64,000 nt of DNA from the NCBI RefSeq assembly GCF_013364235.1, contig NZ_CP054919.1:1796740-1860739 (forward strand). The letters are read 5' to 3'. Below, piece by piece: positions 1 through 7,762 of this stretch. A program made the translations under genes and the position numbers. This DNA comes from Kitasatospora sp. NA04385 (lineage in GTDB: Bacteria > Actinomycetota > Actinomycetes > Streptomycetales > Streptomycetaceae). The notes beneath the pieces are model-generated. The model saw only the letters and a program-made list of their open reading frames with translations, did not search any database and was not told the DNA's origin. The stretch's first letter is position 1. Each line of letters opens with the position of its first letter.

Positions 1-144
1 CACCCGAGCAGGCGACCAGGCCCCCGCCCAGGCGCCCCGGTCGAGGTGCCGGTCGAGGTGCCGCCCGCGCAGGCGCCGGCCCAGGCTCCGGCGGGCGGGC
101 CCGGCCGACGGGCCGCGGGCGGCGACGGTTCCTCGGGGGGCTGA
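1..144 (+). CDS. C-terminal end of an unidentified protein (partial)
   Basis: An open frame runs in from the left edge and stops at a TGA at 142-144. The 47 visible residues are almost only Pro, Ala, Gly, Val and Arg (for example PVEVPVEVPPAQAPAQAPAG), which looks like a low-complexity C-terminal tail. Nothing about function can be said. The other frames are also open over such a short GC-rich stretch, so even its reality is uncertain. The 240 bases between this stop and the catalase start hold no recognisable gene or regulatory motif. Confidence 0.35.
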   Translation, partial: HPSRRPGPRPGAPVEVPVEVPPAQAPAQAPAGGPGRRAAGGDGSSGG

Positions 145-385
145 GGCGGCCGGGCGCCGCCCCCGCGGGGCGCTGTTCCGCGCGGCGGGGGTGCCGTGCC
201 GGTCGGCGGCGCCGTGGTTCCCGAACGGGTGCGCCGCGCCGGGGTCCTGAGGGTCCGGCGGGCGGGGGCGCTGCGGTTGTGGGCGGCCCGGGCCGGTGTT
301 CGAGTGGAGTGCAGTCGCGGTGGACGACCCCCGCCGCCGCGCGGCTACGGCGTCCCGGCCCGGGCGCCCGAGGAGGATTCCCCCG

Positions 386-1837
386 ATGTCCCAGCACGTG
401 CCCTTCACCACGAACAACACCGGCGTCCCGGTCGAGAGCGACGAGCACTCGCTGACCGCGGGCCCGGTCGGCCCGGTCCTGCTGCACGACCACTACCTGA
501 TCGAGAAGATGGCCCAGTTCAACCGGGAGCGGGTGCCGGAGCGGGTGGTGCACGCCAAGGGCAGCGGCGCGTACGGCTCGTTCGAGGTGACGCAGGACGT
601 CAGCCGGTTCACCAGGGCGGACCTGTTCCAGCCCGGCAAGCGGTGCGACATGCTGGCCCGGTTCTCCACCGTGGCGGGCGAGATGGGCTCGCCGGACACC
701 TGGCGCGACCCGCGCGGCTTCGCGCTGAAGTTCTACACCGAGCAGGGGAACTACGACCTGGTCGGCAACAACACGCCGGTGTTCTTCGTCCGCGACCCGC
801 TCAAGTTCCAGGACTTCATCCGCTCGCAGAAGCGCCGCCCGGACAACGGGCTGCGCGACCACGACATGCAGTGGGACTTCTGGACGCTCTCCCCGGAGTC
901 GGCGCACCAGGTGACCTGGCTGATGGGCGACCGCGGCATCCCGAAGTCCTGGCGGCACATGGACGGCTTCTCCTCGCACACCTACCAGTGGGTGAACGCG
1001 GCCGGGGAGCGGTTCTGGGTGAAGTACCACTTCCGGACCGACCAGGGCAACGAGTTCCTCCCCCAGGCGGAGGCGGACCGGCTGGCGGGCGCGGACGGCG
1101 ACTACCACCGGCGCGACCTGTTCGAGGCGATCGAGCGCGGCGAGCACCCGTCCTGGACGCTGCACGTGCAGGTGATGCCGTTCGACGAGGCGTGGGACTA
1201 CCGGTTCAACCCGTTCGACCTGACCAAGGTGTGGCCGCACGGCGACTACCCGCTGATCGAGGTGGGCCGGTTCACCCTGAACCGCAACCCGGAGGACCAC
1301 TTCGTCCACATCGAGCAGGCCGCGTTCGAGCCGTCCAACCTGGTGCCGGGCATCGGGGTGTCGCCGGACAAGATGCTGCTGGGCCGGATCTTCTCCTACC
1401 CGGACACCCACCGGTACCGGATCGGCCCGAACTACGCGCAGCTGCCGCCGAACCGGGCGCACGTGCCGGTGCACTCGTACAGCAAGGACGGGCCGATGCG
1501 GTTCGACGCGGCCCGCACCGCGCGGCCGTACGCGCCGAACTCGTACGGCGGGCCGGCCGCCGACCCGTCGCTGTGGGGCGGGGAGATCGGCTGGGACGTG
1601 GCGGGGAGGATGGTGCGCGAGGCGTACCCGCTGCACCGGGAGGACGACGACTGGGGGCAGGCCGGGACGCTGGTGCGGGAGGTGCTGGACGACGCGGCGC
1701 GCGACCGGCTGGTGGCCAACATCGCCGGGCACCTGCAGGACGGGGTGTCGGCGCCGGTGCTGGAGCGGGCCCTGCAGTACTGGCGCAACGTGGACCGGAC
1801 CCTCGGTGACCGGGTGGCCGCCGCCGTGGCCCGCTGA
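386..1837 (+). CDS. katA: Monofunctional haem catalase
   Basis: Cytoplasmic haem enzyme that dismutates hydrogen peroxide, 483 aa, the size of small-subunit catalases. The distal His (H56 in [11 protein letters not shown]), distal Asn (N129 in [10 protein letters not shown]) and proximal haem-ligand Tyr (Y338 in [10 protein letters not shown]) are all present with the family spacing. The ATG at 386 follows an AGGAGG ribosome-binding site at 371-376; the longer frame from 296 has no such site and its extra residues are low complexity. It stands alone with no adjacent FurA- or CatR-like regulator in view, and no peroxide-regulator box was recognised upstream. Close to certain as a catalase; the symbol follows common usage. 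Confidence 0.96.
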   Translation: MSQHVPFTTNNTGVPVESDEHSLTAGPVGPVLLHDHYLIEKMAQFNRERVPERVVHAKGSGAYGSFEVTQDVSRFTRADLFQPGKRCDMLARFSTVAGEMGSPDTWRDPRGFALKFYTEQGNYDLVGNNTPVFFVRDPLKFQDFIRSQKRRPDNGLRDHDMQWDFWTLSPESAHQVTWLMGDRGIPKSWRHMDGFSSHTYQWVNAAGERFWVKYHFRTDQGNEFLPQAEADRLAGADGDYHRRDLFEAIERGEHPSWTLHVQVMPFDEAWDYRFNPFDLTKVWPHGDYPLIEVGRFTLNRNPEDHFVHIEQAAFEPSNLVPGIGVSPDKMLLGRIFSYPDTHRYRIGPNYAQLPPNRAHVPVHSYSKDGPMRFDAARTARPYAPNSYGGPAADPSLWGGEIGWDVAGRMVREAYPLHREDDDWGQAGTLVREVLDDAARDRLVANIAGHLQDGVSAPVLERALQYWRNVDRTLGDRVAAAVAR

Positions 1838-1954
1838 CCCCGCGCCCTCGCCCCTGCCACCGCCACCGCCGCCCGTCCGGGACGCCGTTCCGGGCGGGCG
1901 CCCGCACGTCCGCCCCGCTGCCGCTCGTTGACAAGCGCCGCCGCCGGGCCGATC

Positions 1955-1974
1955 CTGAGCAAGCGCTTAGTCAG
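1955..1974. promoter_or_regulatory. TetR-family operator upstream of the kinase gene
   Basis: Imperfect palindrome CTGAGCAAGCGCTTAGTCAG, 31 bases before the kinase start. Nineteen of its bases recur exactly, in reverse orientation, at 5186-5204 between the divergent SDR and TetR genes. The shared site joins three transcription units into one regulon, most simply under the TetR protein encoded at 5280. The core also resembles the KstR2 consensus AnCAAGnnCTTGnT with one mismatch. Confidence 0.75.
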
Positions 1975-2004
1975 CACGTTCCGACCCTCTGCGAGGTGCC
2001 CCCG

Positions 2005-3024
2005 ATGACCACCGCCGCTCCGCCCGGAATCGACCTGGAGAGGCTGCGCGCCCACCTGGACGCCGCCCTGCCGGTGCCGCTCGCGGGGCCGCTCACCGCC
2101 CGGCTGTTCGAGGGCGGGCGGTCCAACCTGACGTACCTGGTCGAGGACGGCGCCTCCCGCTGGGTGCTGCGCCGCCCGCCGCTGGGGCACGTGCTGGCCA
2201 CCGCGCACGACATGGGCCGCGAGTACCGGGTGCTGGGCGCGCTGGCCGGGACGGCGGTGCCGGTGCCCCGCCCGGTGCTGCTGGTGGAGGACACCGGGGT
2301 GATCGGCGCGCCGTTCTACCTGATGGAGCACGTCCCCGGCACCGCCCACCGGGACGCGAAGGCGCTGGCCGCGCTCGGCGAACCGCGGGTGCACGCCCTC
2401 GGGGTGCGCCTGGTGGAGACCCTGGTCGCCCTGCACGCGCTGGACCCGGACGGGATCGGCCTGGCCGGCTTCGGCCGCCCCGAGGGCTTCCTGGAGCGCC
2501 AACTGCGGCGCTGGGGGAAGCAGTTGGACGCCTCGCGGAGCCGCGAGGTGCCGGGCGCGGACGAGCTGCACCGCCGCCTCGCCGACGCCCTGCCCGCCTC
2601 CCCTTCCCCCGCGCTGGTGCACGGCGACTACCGGCTGGACAACGTCCTGGTGGACGCCGAGGACCGGATCGCGGCCGTGCTGGACTGGGAGATGTCCACC
2701 GTCGGCGACCCGCTCACCGACCTGGGCCTGCTGGTGATGTACACCGAACTCGCCCGCCGCTTCGACGGATCGCTCCCCGGCGCGGCCCTCGCGCCCGGCT
2801 TCCCGTCCACCGCCGAACTGGTCCGGCGCTACGCGGACGCCTCCGGCCGGGACGTCTCCGGGCTCGGCTGGTACGTCGCCTTCGCCTCGTTCAAGCTGGC
2901 GGTCGTCCTGGAGGGCATCCACTTCCGCTACACCCGGGGCGGCACGGTCGGCGCGGGCTTCGACCGGGTCGGCGAACTGGTCCCGCTGTTCGTGGAGTTC
3001 GGGCTCGAATCGCTGGAGGGCTGA
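2005..3024 (+). CDS. APH-family small-molecule kinase (ACAD10/11- and LvaA-like)
   Basis: Protein of 339 aa with the aminoglycoside-phosphotransferase/choline-kinase fold: a lysine-lobe start, the catalytic loop ALVHGDYRLDNVLV and the metal-binding VLDWEMSTVGDP. The ATG at 2005 has GAGG at 1993-1996. It is followed after three bases by an acyl-CoA dehydrogenase. This pair is the bacterial split form of the APH-ACAD fusion in ACAD10/11 and matches LvaA plus LvaC of Pseudomonas levulinate catabolism, where the kinase phosphorylates the 4-hydroxyl of a 4-hydroxyacyl-CoA. That role is inferred here from the family and neighbours. An antibiotic-resistance role is unlikely given the operon. Confidence 0.85.
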   Translation: MTTAAPPGIDLERLRAHLDAALPVPLAGPLTARLFEGGRSNLTYLVEDGASRWVLRRPPLGHVLATAHDMGREYRVLGALAGTAVPVPRPVLLVEDTGVIGAPFYLMEHVPGTAHRDAKALAALGEPRVHALGVRLVETLVALHALDPDGIGLAGFGRPEGFLERQLRRWGKQLDASRSREVPGADELHRRLADALPASPSPALVHGDYRLDNVLVDAEDRIAAVLDWEMSTVGDPLTDLGLLVMYTELARRFDGSLPGAALAPGFPSTAELVRRYADASGRDVSGLGWYVAFASFKLAVVLEGIHFRYTRGGTVGAGFDRVGELVPLFVEFGLESLEG

Positions 3025-3027
3025 GAC

Positions 3028-4257
3028 ATGGATTTCGGGTACGACGCCAGGACGACCGAGCTGCTCGGCGAACTCGGCTCCTTCATGGACGAGTTCGTCC
3101 ACCCCGCCGAACCGGTGCTGGCCGCCCAGCTCGCCGACCCGGGGCGCGAGCCGTGGTCGGTCCCACCGGTGATCGGCGACCTGCGGGCCGCCGCGAAGGC
3201 CCGCGGCCTGTGGAACCTCTTCTTCACGGACCAGCACGGCCTGCCCGGCGGACCCGGCGCCGGGCTGACCAACCTCCAGTACGCGCCGCTGGCCGAACTC
3301 ACCGGCCGTTCCGTCCTGTTGGCCCCGCCCGCGCTCAACTGCGCGGCCCCGGACACCGGGAACATGGAACTGCTCGCCCAGTTCGGCTCCCCGGAGCAGC
3401 GCGAGCGCTGGCTGCGACCGCTGCTCGACGGCGAGATCCGCTCCGCCTTCGCGATGACCGAACCGGAGGTGGCCTCCTCCGACGCCACCAACATCACCAC
3501 CCGGATCGAGCGCGACGGCGACGAGTACGTGGTCAACGGCCGCAAGTGGTACATCACCGGGGCGATGAACCCGGACTGCAAGGTGCTCATCGTGATGGGC
3601 AGGACCGACCCCGGTGCCGAGGCCCGCCGCCAGCAGTCGATGGTCCTCGTCCCGCGCGACGCCCCGGGCGTCCGGGTGCTGCGCGGCATGCGGGTGTTCG
3701 GCTACCCCGACGACGACCACGGCGGGCACGCCGAGATCCTCTTCGAGGACGTCCGGGTGCCCGTCGCCAACCTGATCGGCGAGGAGGGCGGCGGCTTCGC
3801 CATCGCCCAGGCCCGCCTCGGCCCCGGCCGCATCCACCACTGCATGCGGGCCCTCGGCATCGCCGAACGCGCCCTGGAGCTGACCTGCCGCCGGGTCGGC
3901 TCCCGGGTGGCGTTCGGCCGCCCGCTCGCCGACCAGGGCGTCGTCCAGGACTGGATCGCCGAGGCCAGGGTCCGGATCGAGCAGGCCCGGCTGCTGGTGC
4001 TGAAGACCGCCTGGCTGATGGACACCGTCGGCAACCGCGGCGCGCACACCGAGATCCAGGCCATCAAGATCGTCGTCCCGTCGACCGTCGAGTGGATCCT
4101 CGACAAGGCCGTCCAGGCCCACGGCGCGGCCGGCGTCAGCCAGGACACCCCGCTCGCCCAACTCTGGGCCGGCAACCGCACCCTGCGACTGGCCGACGGG
4201 CCCGACGAGGTGCACAAGCGCTCGCTCGCCCGCCGCGAGCTGAGGAAGTACCGCTGA
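3028..4257 (+). CDS. Acyl-CoA dehydrogenase, ACAD11/LvaC-like
   Basis: 409 aa FAD-dependent acyl-CoA dehydrogenase, cytoplasmic. Typical segments are AMTEPEVASSDATN (flavin and substrate loop), RKWYITGAMNPD and a C-terminal LRLADGPDEVHKRSLAR. In medium-chain enzymes the last segment carries the catalytic Glu; here the aligned position appears to be Asp390, as in the ACAD10/11 branch. The ATG lies three bases after the kinase stop, so the two genes form an operon. Together with the kinase it probably converts 4-hydroxyacyl-CoA through a 4-phospho intermediate to a form that can enter beta-oxidation (by analogy with LvaA and LvaC). The family assignment is firm; the substrate is inferred. Confidence 0.9.
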   Translation: MDFGYDARTTELLGELGSFMDEFVHPAEPVLAAQLADPGREPWSVPPVIGDLRAAAKARGLWNLFFTDQHGLPGGPGAGLTNLQYAPLAELTGRSVLLAPPALNCAAPDTGNMELLAQFGSPEQRERWLRPLLDGEIRSAFAMTEPEVASSDATNITTRIERDGDEYVVNGRKWYITGAMNPDCKVLIVMGRTDPGAEARRQQSMVLVPRDAPGVRVLRGMRVFGYPDDDHGGHAEILFEDVRVPVANLIGEEGGGFAIAQARLGPGRIHHCMRALGIAERALELTCRRVGSRVAFGRPLADQGVVQDWIAEARVRIEQARLLVLKTAWLMDTVGNRGAHTEIQAIKIVVPSTVEWILDKAVQAHGAAGVSQDTPLAQLWAGNRTLRLADGPDEVHKRSLARRELRKYR

Positions 4258-4271
4258 CAAGGGGGACCAAC

Positions 4272-4387
4272 CAGGGGCTCGGGGAACGGCGGGTCGATGC
4301 TGCGTGTCTTTGACCGAACCCGAAGCCGATGCGCTGGGCGGCAGTGCACCGGCAGCAGCCACGGGCTCGCCGTTCCCCGAGCCCCTG
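4272..4387. repeat. REP-like intergenic element or bidirectional terminator
   Basis: A 20-base arm at 4272-4291 (CAGGGGCTCGGGGAACGGCG) is exactly reverse-complementary to 4368-4387, with 76 bases between. The element lies between the convergent acyl-CoA dehydrogenase and SDR genes. Arms of this type (aggggctcggggaac-like) resemble a short palindromic repeat common in streptomycete intergenic regions. It could fold in RNA from either direction and act as a terminator. Confidence 0.65.
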
Positions 4388-4399
4388 ATTTCGCCGTTC

Positions 4400-5155
4400 T
4401 TACAGGCCGCCGCCGAGGGTCACTCCGCCGTCCACCACCAGGGTCTGGCCGGTGATCCAGGCGGCGTCCTCGGAGAGCAGGAAGGCGACGGCTCCGGCCA
4501 CGTCCTCGGGCAGGCCCAGGCGGCCCAGGGGGTAGGCGCTGGCGACCTCCTCCTCGCGGCCCTCGTAGAGGGCCGCGGCGAACTTGGTCTTGACCACGGC
4601 GGGGGCCACCGCGTTGACCCGGACGTCGGGGCCGAGTTCGGCGGCGAGCTCCATCGTGAGGCGGATCAGCGCGGCCTTGGAGACGCCGTACATGCCGATC
4701 CCGAGGGAGGAGCGGATGCCCGCGATGGAGGCGACGTTGACGACGGCACCGCCGTGCTCGGCCATCCAGGCGGCGTGGGCGCGGCGGGTCCAGGCCAGCG
4801 GGGCGAGCACGTTGACGGCGAGGATCTTCGCGGCGGCGGCCGGGTCGGTGTGCAGCACCGGGCCGTAGACCGGGTTGATGCCGGTGTTGTTGACCAGCAG
4901 GTCGAGCCGGCCGAAGGACTCCAGCACGCGGGCGACGGTCTCCTCCTGGTGCGCGGCGTCGTCGGACTTCCCGGCGACGGCGATCGCCTGCCCGGGCCCG
5001 CCGAGCGCCTTCGCGGCCTCGGTCAGGGTCTCCTCGGTGCGCGCGGTGAGGCAGACCTTCGCCCCGCGCCGGACCAGCTCCCGGGCGATGCCGAACCCGA
5101 TGCCCCGGCTCGCACCGGTGACCACGGCCACCTTGCCCTCGAACGACACAGCCAT
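4400..5155 (-). CDS. Short-chain dehydrogenase/reductase
   Basis: 251 aa classical SDR with the nucleotide site TGASRGIG near the N-terminus, the LVNNTGINPVYG segment (variant of NNAG), a catalytic Ser in VNVASIAG and the Tyr-Lys pair in YGVSK. The ATG at 5155 is preferred; a GTG five codons upstream is possible. It is divergent from the TetR gene, and its promoter region carries the operator also found before the kinase gene. By analogy with LvaD of Pseudomonas it could reduce a 4-oxoacyl-CoA to the 4-hydroxyacyl-CoA that the kinase uses. A FabG-like role on 3-hydroxyacyl-CoA is the main alternative. Confidence 0.88.
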   Translation of the reverse strand: MAVSFEGKVAVVTGASRGIGFGIARELVRRGAKVCLTARTEETLTEAAKALGGPGQAIAVAGKSDDAAHQEETVARVLESFGRLDLLVNNTGINPVYGPVLHTDPAAAAKILAVNVLAPLAWTRRAHAAWMAEHGGAVVNVASIAGIRSSLGIGMYGVSKAALIRLTMELAAELGPDVRVNAVAPAVVKTKFAAALYEGREEEVASAYPLGRLGLPEDVAGAVAFLLSEDAAWITGQTLVVDGGVTLGGGL

Positions 5156-5185
5156 CCTCGTACCCCGCACCTCTCGAAACCGATG

Positions 5186-5204
5186 TGACTAAGCGCTTGC
5201 TCAG
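5186..5204. promoter_or_regulatory. TetR-family operator between the SDR and TetR genes
   Basis: TGACTAAGCGCTTGCTCAG is the exact reverse complement of 1955-1973. It sits 31 bases upstream of the SDR start and 75 bases upstream of the TetR start, well placed to repress both and to autoregulate. Confidence 0.78.
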
Positions 5205-5279
5205 CATCTTGGCGGCGGGCCACACTGTCAACAGCCCGACCCGCCGGGCCGGGCCGGAGCCGTCTGGGAGGATGAGCCC

Positions 5280-5906
5280 ATGACCGACCCAGCGACCGCC
5301 GCGCTCTGGCCCGGGGAGAGCACCGAGGCCGCCCGGCGGCTGCTGCTGGCCGCCGTGGACTCCTTCGCCCGCCGCGGCTACCACGCCACCACCACCCGGG
5401 ACATCGCCACCGCCGCCGGGATGAGCCCCGCCGCGCTGTACATCCACTACCCGTCGAAGGCGGCGCTGCTCGCCGAGATCTCCCGCACCGGCCACCGGGC
5501 CACCCTGGAGCTGGTGGAGCGGGCCGAGCGCACCGGGGCGGACCCGGTGGAGCGGATGCGCGCGCTGACCGAGTCCTTCACCGTCTGGCACGCCCGCGGC
5601 CACACCGTCGGCCGGATCGTCAACCACGAGCTGCACGCGCTGCCCGCGGAGGACTTCGCGGCCGTCGCCGAGCTGCGGATCCGGATCGAGGAGACGGTGC
5701 TGCGGATCCTCGCGGACGGGGTGGCGGCCGGGCTGTTCCGCGTCCCCGACCAGCGCACCGCGGCCCGCGCGGTCACCTCGCTCGGCATCGACGTCTCGCG
5801 CTGGTACAGCGAGCGCAGCAGCGAGTCCCCCGAGGAGCTGGGACGGCGGTACGGGCAGCTGGTGCTGCGGATGCTGGGCGCGCCGGCCGAGCGGATCGGC
5901 GACTGA
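5280..5906 (+). CDS. TetR-family transcriptional regulator
   Basis: 208 aa one-component repressor. The N-terminal helix-turn-helix is clear (ARRGYHATTTRDIATAAGMS, then ALYIHYPSKAALL at about residues 44-60); the C-terminal helical part should bind the ligand. GGAGG lies 9 bases before the ATG. It is divergent from the SDR gene, and the operator between them recurs before the kinase-dehydrogenase operon, so it most likely controls all of these in response to an acyl-CoA or acid intermediate. Ligand identity is inference. Confidence 0.9.
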   Translation: MTDPATAALWPGESTEAARRLLLAAVDSFARRGYHATTTRDIATAAGMSPAALYIHYPSKAALLAEISRTGHRATLELVERAERTGADPVERMRALTESFTVWHARGHTVGRIVNHELHALPAEDFAAVAELRIRIEETVLRILADGVAAGLFRVPDQRTAARAVTSLGIDVSRWYSERSSESPEELGRRYGQLVLRMLGAPAERIGD

Positions 5907-5943
5907 GCGCCCCCCGGTACTGGACCTCCGACCCCCTTCTTGA

Positions 5944-5962
5944 TTAGGTTAGCCTTACCTAA
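5944..5962. promoter_or_regulatory. Iron box (DmdR1/IdeR-type operator)
   Basis: TTAGGTTAGCCTTACCTAA is a 19-bp near-palindrome matching the actinobacterial iron-box consensus (TTAGGTTAGGCTnACCTAA). It ends 18 bases before the GTG of the DUF2470 gene, where an iron-loaded DtxR-family repressor would block transcription. It is the only iron box noticed in the window. Confidence 0.9.
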
Positions 5963-5980
5963 TCGTGAAGGAGGCTCCAC

Positions 5981-6739
5981 GTGCTGCCCCAGCCCGCCCG
6001 CCGCCCGTCCGCCGCCGAACGCGCCCGCACCCTGCTGGAGTTCGCCTCCTCGGCGGTCCTCGACGTCCGCGGCGCCGACCTCACCGCCCGTCCCGGCCTG
6101 CCCCCGCAGGTCGCCTGCGCGCTGCGGCCGGACGGCTCGGTGGCGGTGCTGGTCGGCCGCGAGTCGGCGCTGCACCGGATCACCGCGCTCGCCCGCGGCC
6201 CGCTCACCGCCGAACTCGACTGCGTGGACGTCGCCCCCGTCGCCGTCCCGCACCGCGTCCGCGGCCGGCTCCAGGCCCAGGGCCTGCTCTCCCGCTCCCC
6301 CGGCGAGAGCGCCGCCGCGCTGTTCCCCCGCCACGGCCACGGCCACGCGGACCGGACCGGCGTGCTGCTCCGGCTGGAGCTCGATCACCTGGCGCTGGAC
6401 GACCTGTGGGGCTCCGAGTGCTGCATCGACCCGGACGAGGTGGCCGCCGCCGCGCCCGACCCCGTCGCCGCGGAGGAGGCCTGCCTGCTCCAGCACCTGG
6501 CCGCCGCGCACGCCGACCAGCTCCTGCTGCTCGGCGCGAACGCCCTGGAGCACCACCGCCCCACCGCCGACCACCTGCACGAGGTCCGCCCGATCGCCCT
6601 CGACCGCCGCGGCCTGCGCGTCCGCCTGCTCCTCGGCGACGGCACCCTGGACGCCCGCTTCGACTTCCACCGCCCGGTCACCCACCCCGACGAGCTCCCG
6701 GAGGCGATGCACCGGCTGTTCCTCCCGGTGGGGCACTGA
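5981..6739 (+). CDS. DUF2470-domain protein, HugZ/HutZ-like split barrel
   Basis: 252 aa. The C-terminal part, from about residue 165 (EEACLLQHLAAAHADQLLLL to RFDFHRPVTHPDEL), fits DUF2470, a domain that follows a flavin/haem-binding split beta-barrel in HugZ-type haem-degrading or haem-binding proteins. The N-terminal half has the expected barrel-like composition but no signature I can pin down. The GTG start has AAGGAGG at 5968-5974. The iron box just upstream implies expression under iron starvation, consistent with haem or siderophore iron use. Enzyme activity is not shown by sequence. Confidence 0.82.
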   Translation: MLPQPARRPSAAERARTLLEFASSAVLDVRGADLTARPGLPPQVACALRPDGSVAVLVGRESALHRITALARGPLTAELDCVDVAPVAVPHRVRGRLQAQGLLSRSPGESAAALFPRHGHGHADRTGVLLRLELDHLALDDLWGSECCIDPDEVAAAAPDPVAAEEACLLQHLAAAHADQLLLLGANALEHHRPTADHLHEVRPIALDRRGLRVRLLLGDGTLDARFDFHRPVTHPDELPEAMHRLFLPVGH

Positions 6740-6741
6740 GC

Positions 6742-6759
6742 GGGCCCCGGCCGGGGCCC
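6742..6759. terminator. Palindromic hairpin between convergent genes
   Basis: GGGCCCCGGCCGGGGCCC is a perfect 18-bp palindrome between the stops of the DUF2470 gene (6739) and the convergent VOC gene (6765). There is no T-run; such GC-rich hairpins can serve as bidirectional terminators in streptomycetes. Confidence 0.5.
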
Positions 6760-6764
6760 TCCGG

Positions 6765-7550
6765 TCAGACCGCGGGGCCGAGGATCGAGAAGTGGCCGCC
6801 CTCCGCGTCGGCCAGGCGGGCGACGCGGCCGTAGGGGGAGTCGGCGGGGCCGTCCAGCACCCGGCCGCCGAGGGTGGTGGCATGGCGGGCGGCGGCGTCG
6901 GTGTCGGGGACGGCGAAGAAGACCTCCCAGTGCGGGGCGAGGTCCCGGGCGGCGCGCAGGGCGGCGACGCTGTGGTGCTCGGAGCGCAGGACGACGCGCT
7001 CGTGCTCGAAGCGGACCTCGAACAGTGCCGGGTCGCGGTCGTCCCAGCGGAACACCTCGCCGTAGAAGAGCGCGGCGGCGAACGGGTCGGCGGTGCGCAG
7101 TTCGATCCAGGCGGGGGCGCCGGGGCGGGCGATCCAGGGGGCGTCGCCGGGGCGGGGGTCGGCGGGTTCGCCCTCCCAGATGCCGAAGGTCGCGCCGAAC
7201 GGGTCGGCGGCCAGGGCGACCCGGCCCGCGTCGAAGGAGAGCGGGCCGACCGCGAGGGTGCCGCCGCGTTCGCGGACGCCGTCGGCGGCCCGGTCGGCGC
7301 TCTCGATGCCGAAGTAGGTGGTCCAGGCGACCGGGCGTTCCCAGTCGGTGCTGAGCACGCTCAGGCCGGCCACCTCGACGCCGTCGACGACCGCGCGCAG
7401 GTAGGGCCCCCAGCGGTCCGGGCCGGGGACGAACTCCCAACCGAGCAGCGGCCCGTAGAAGTCGCGCGCGACCGACAGGTCGCGCGCCGTCAGGCCGACC
7501 CAGCACGGCACCGCGGGCACGCAGCGCACCGTGGCCGTTCGCTCCACCAT
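6765..7550 (-). CDS. Two-domain VOC (glyoxalase/bleomycin-resistance fold) protein
   Basis: 261 aa with two consecutive vicinal-oxygen-chelate modules. The first starts at VGLTARDLSVARDFYGPLLG and ends ADPFGATFGIWEG; the second starts at WIELRTADPFAAALFYGEVF and ends ADAEGGHFSILGP. The ATG at 7550 has a GGGAG site at good spacing; an upstream extension is low complexity. Proteins of this shape are metal-dependent lyases, isomerases or drug-binding proteins; no substrate can be named. It is divergent from the ferredoxin reductase. Confidence 0.88.
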   Translation of the reverse strand: MVERTATVRCVPAVPCWVGLTARDLSVARDFYGPLLGWEFVPGPDRWGPYLRAVVDGVEVAGLSVLSTDWERPVAWTTYFGIESADRAADGVRERGGTLAVGPLSFDAGRVALAADPFGATFGIWEGEPADPRPGDAPWIARPGAPAWIELRTADPFAAALFYGEVFRWDDRDPALFEVRFEHERVVLRSEHHSVAALRAARDLAPHWEVFFAVPDTDAAARHATTLGGRVLDGPADSPYGRVARLADAEGGHFSILGPAV

Positions 7551-7659
7551 CCCGCGGGCTCCCTTCGACGCTCCGCCGGCCGGACGGCCGGACCCGCCCC
7601 AGCCTAGGCGGACGGCCCCGCCGGAGCGCGGTCCGCCTCGCGGGCGAATCCCGGCCGGG

Positions 7660-7705
7660 CCGTACGCGTCCGACCGGCGCGGGTCCCCCGGTCGGACGCG
7701 TACGG
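7660..7705. promoter_or_regulatory. Perfect 18-bp inverted repeat between divergent genes
   Basis: CCGTACGCGTCCGACCGG at 7660-7677 and its exact reverse complement at 7688-7705 flank a 10-base loop. It lies between the divergent VOC (start 7550) and ferredoxin reductase (start 7763) genes and has no following T-run, so it may be a regulator site or RNA structure rather than a terminator. Confidence 0.6.
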
Positions 7706-7762
7706 GTGCCATGGTCGGGCAGGAGGGCTACCGGGGAACACCGCTGTGGGAAGGACGTGGGC

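Noticed and set aside
1955..1974. KstR2 (cholesterol ring) operator
   Set aside because: The core matches the consensus with one mismatch, but no sterol genes are present and a TetR gene with the same site lies alongside, so a local regulator is simpler.
1432..4362. A 976-codon minus-strand open frame opposite the catalase, kinase and dehydrogenase
   Set aside because: Its protein is repetitive Ala/Gly/Val/Arg noise with no domain; the plus-strand genes have ribosome-binding sites and clear motifs. Long shadow frames are normal at this GC content.
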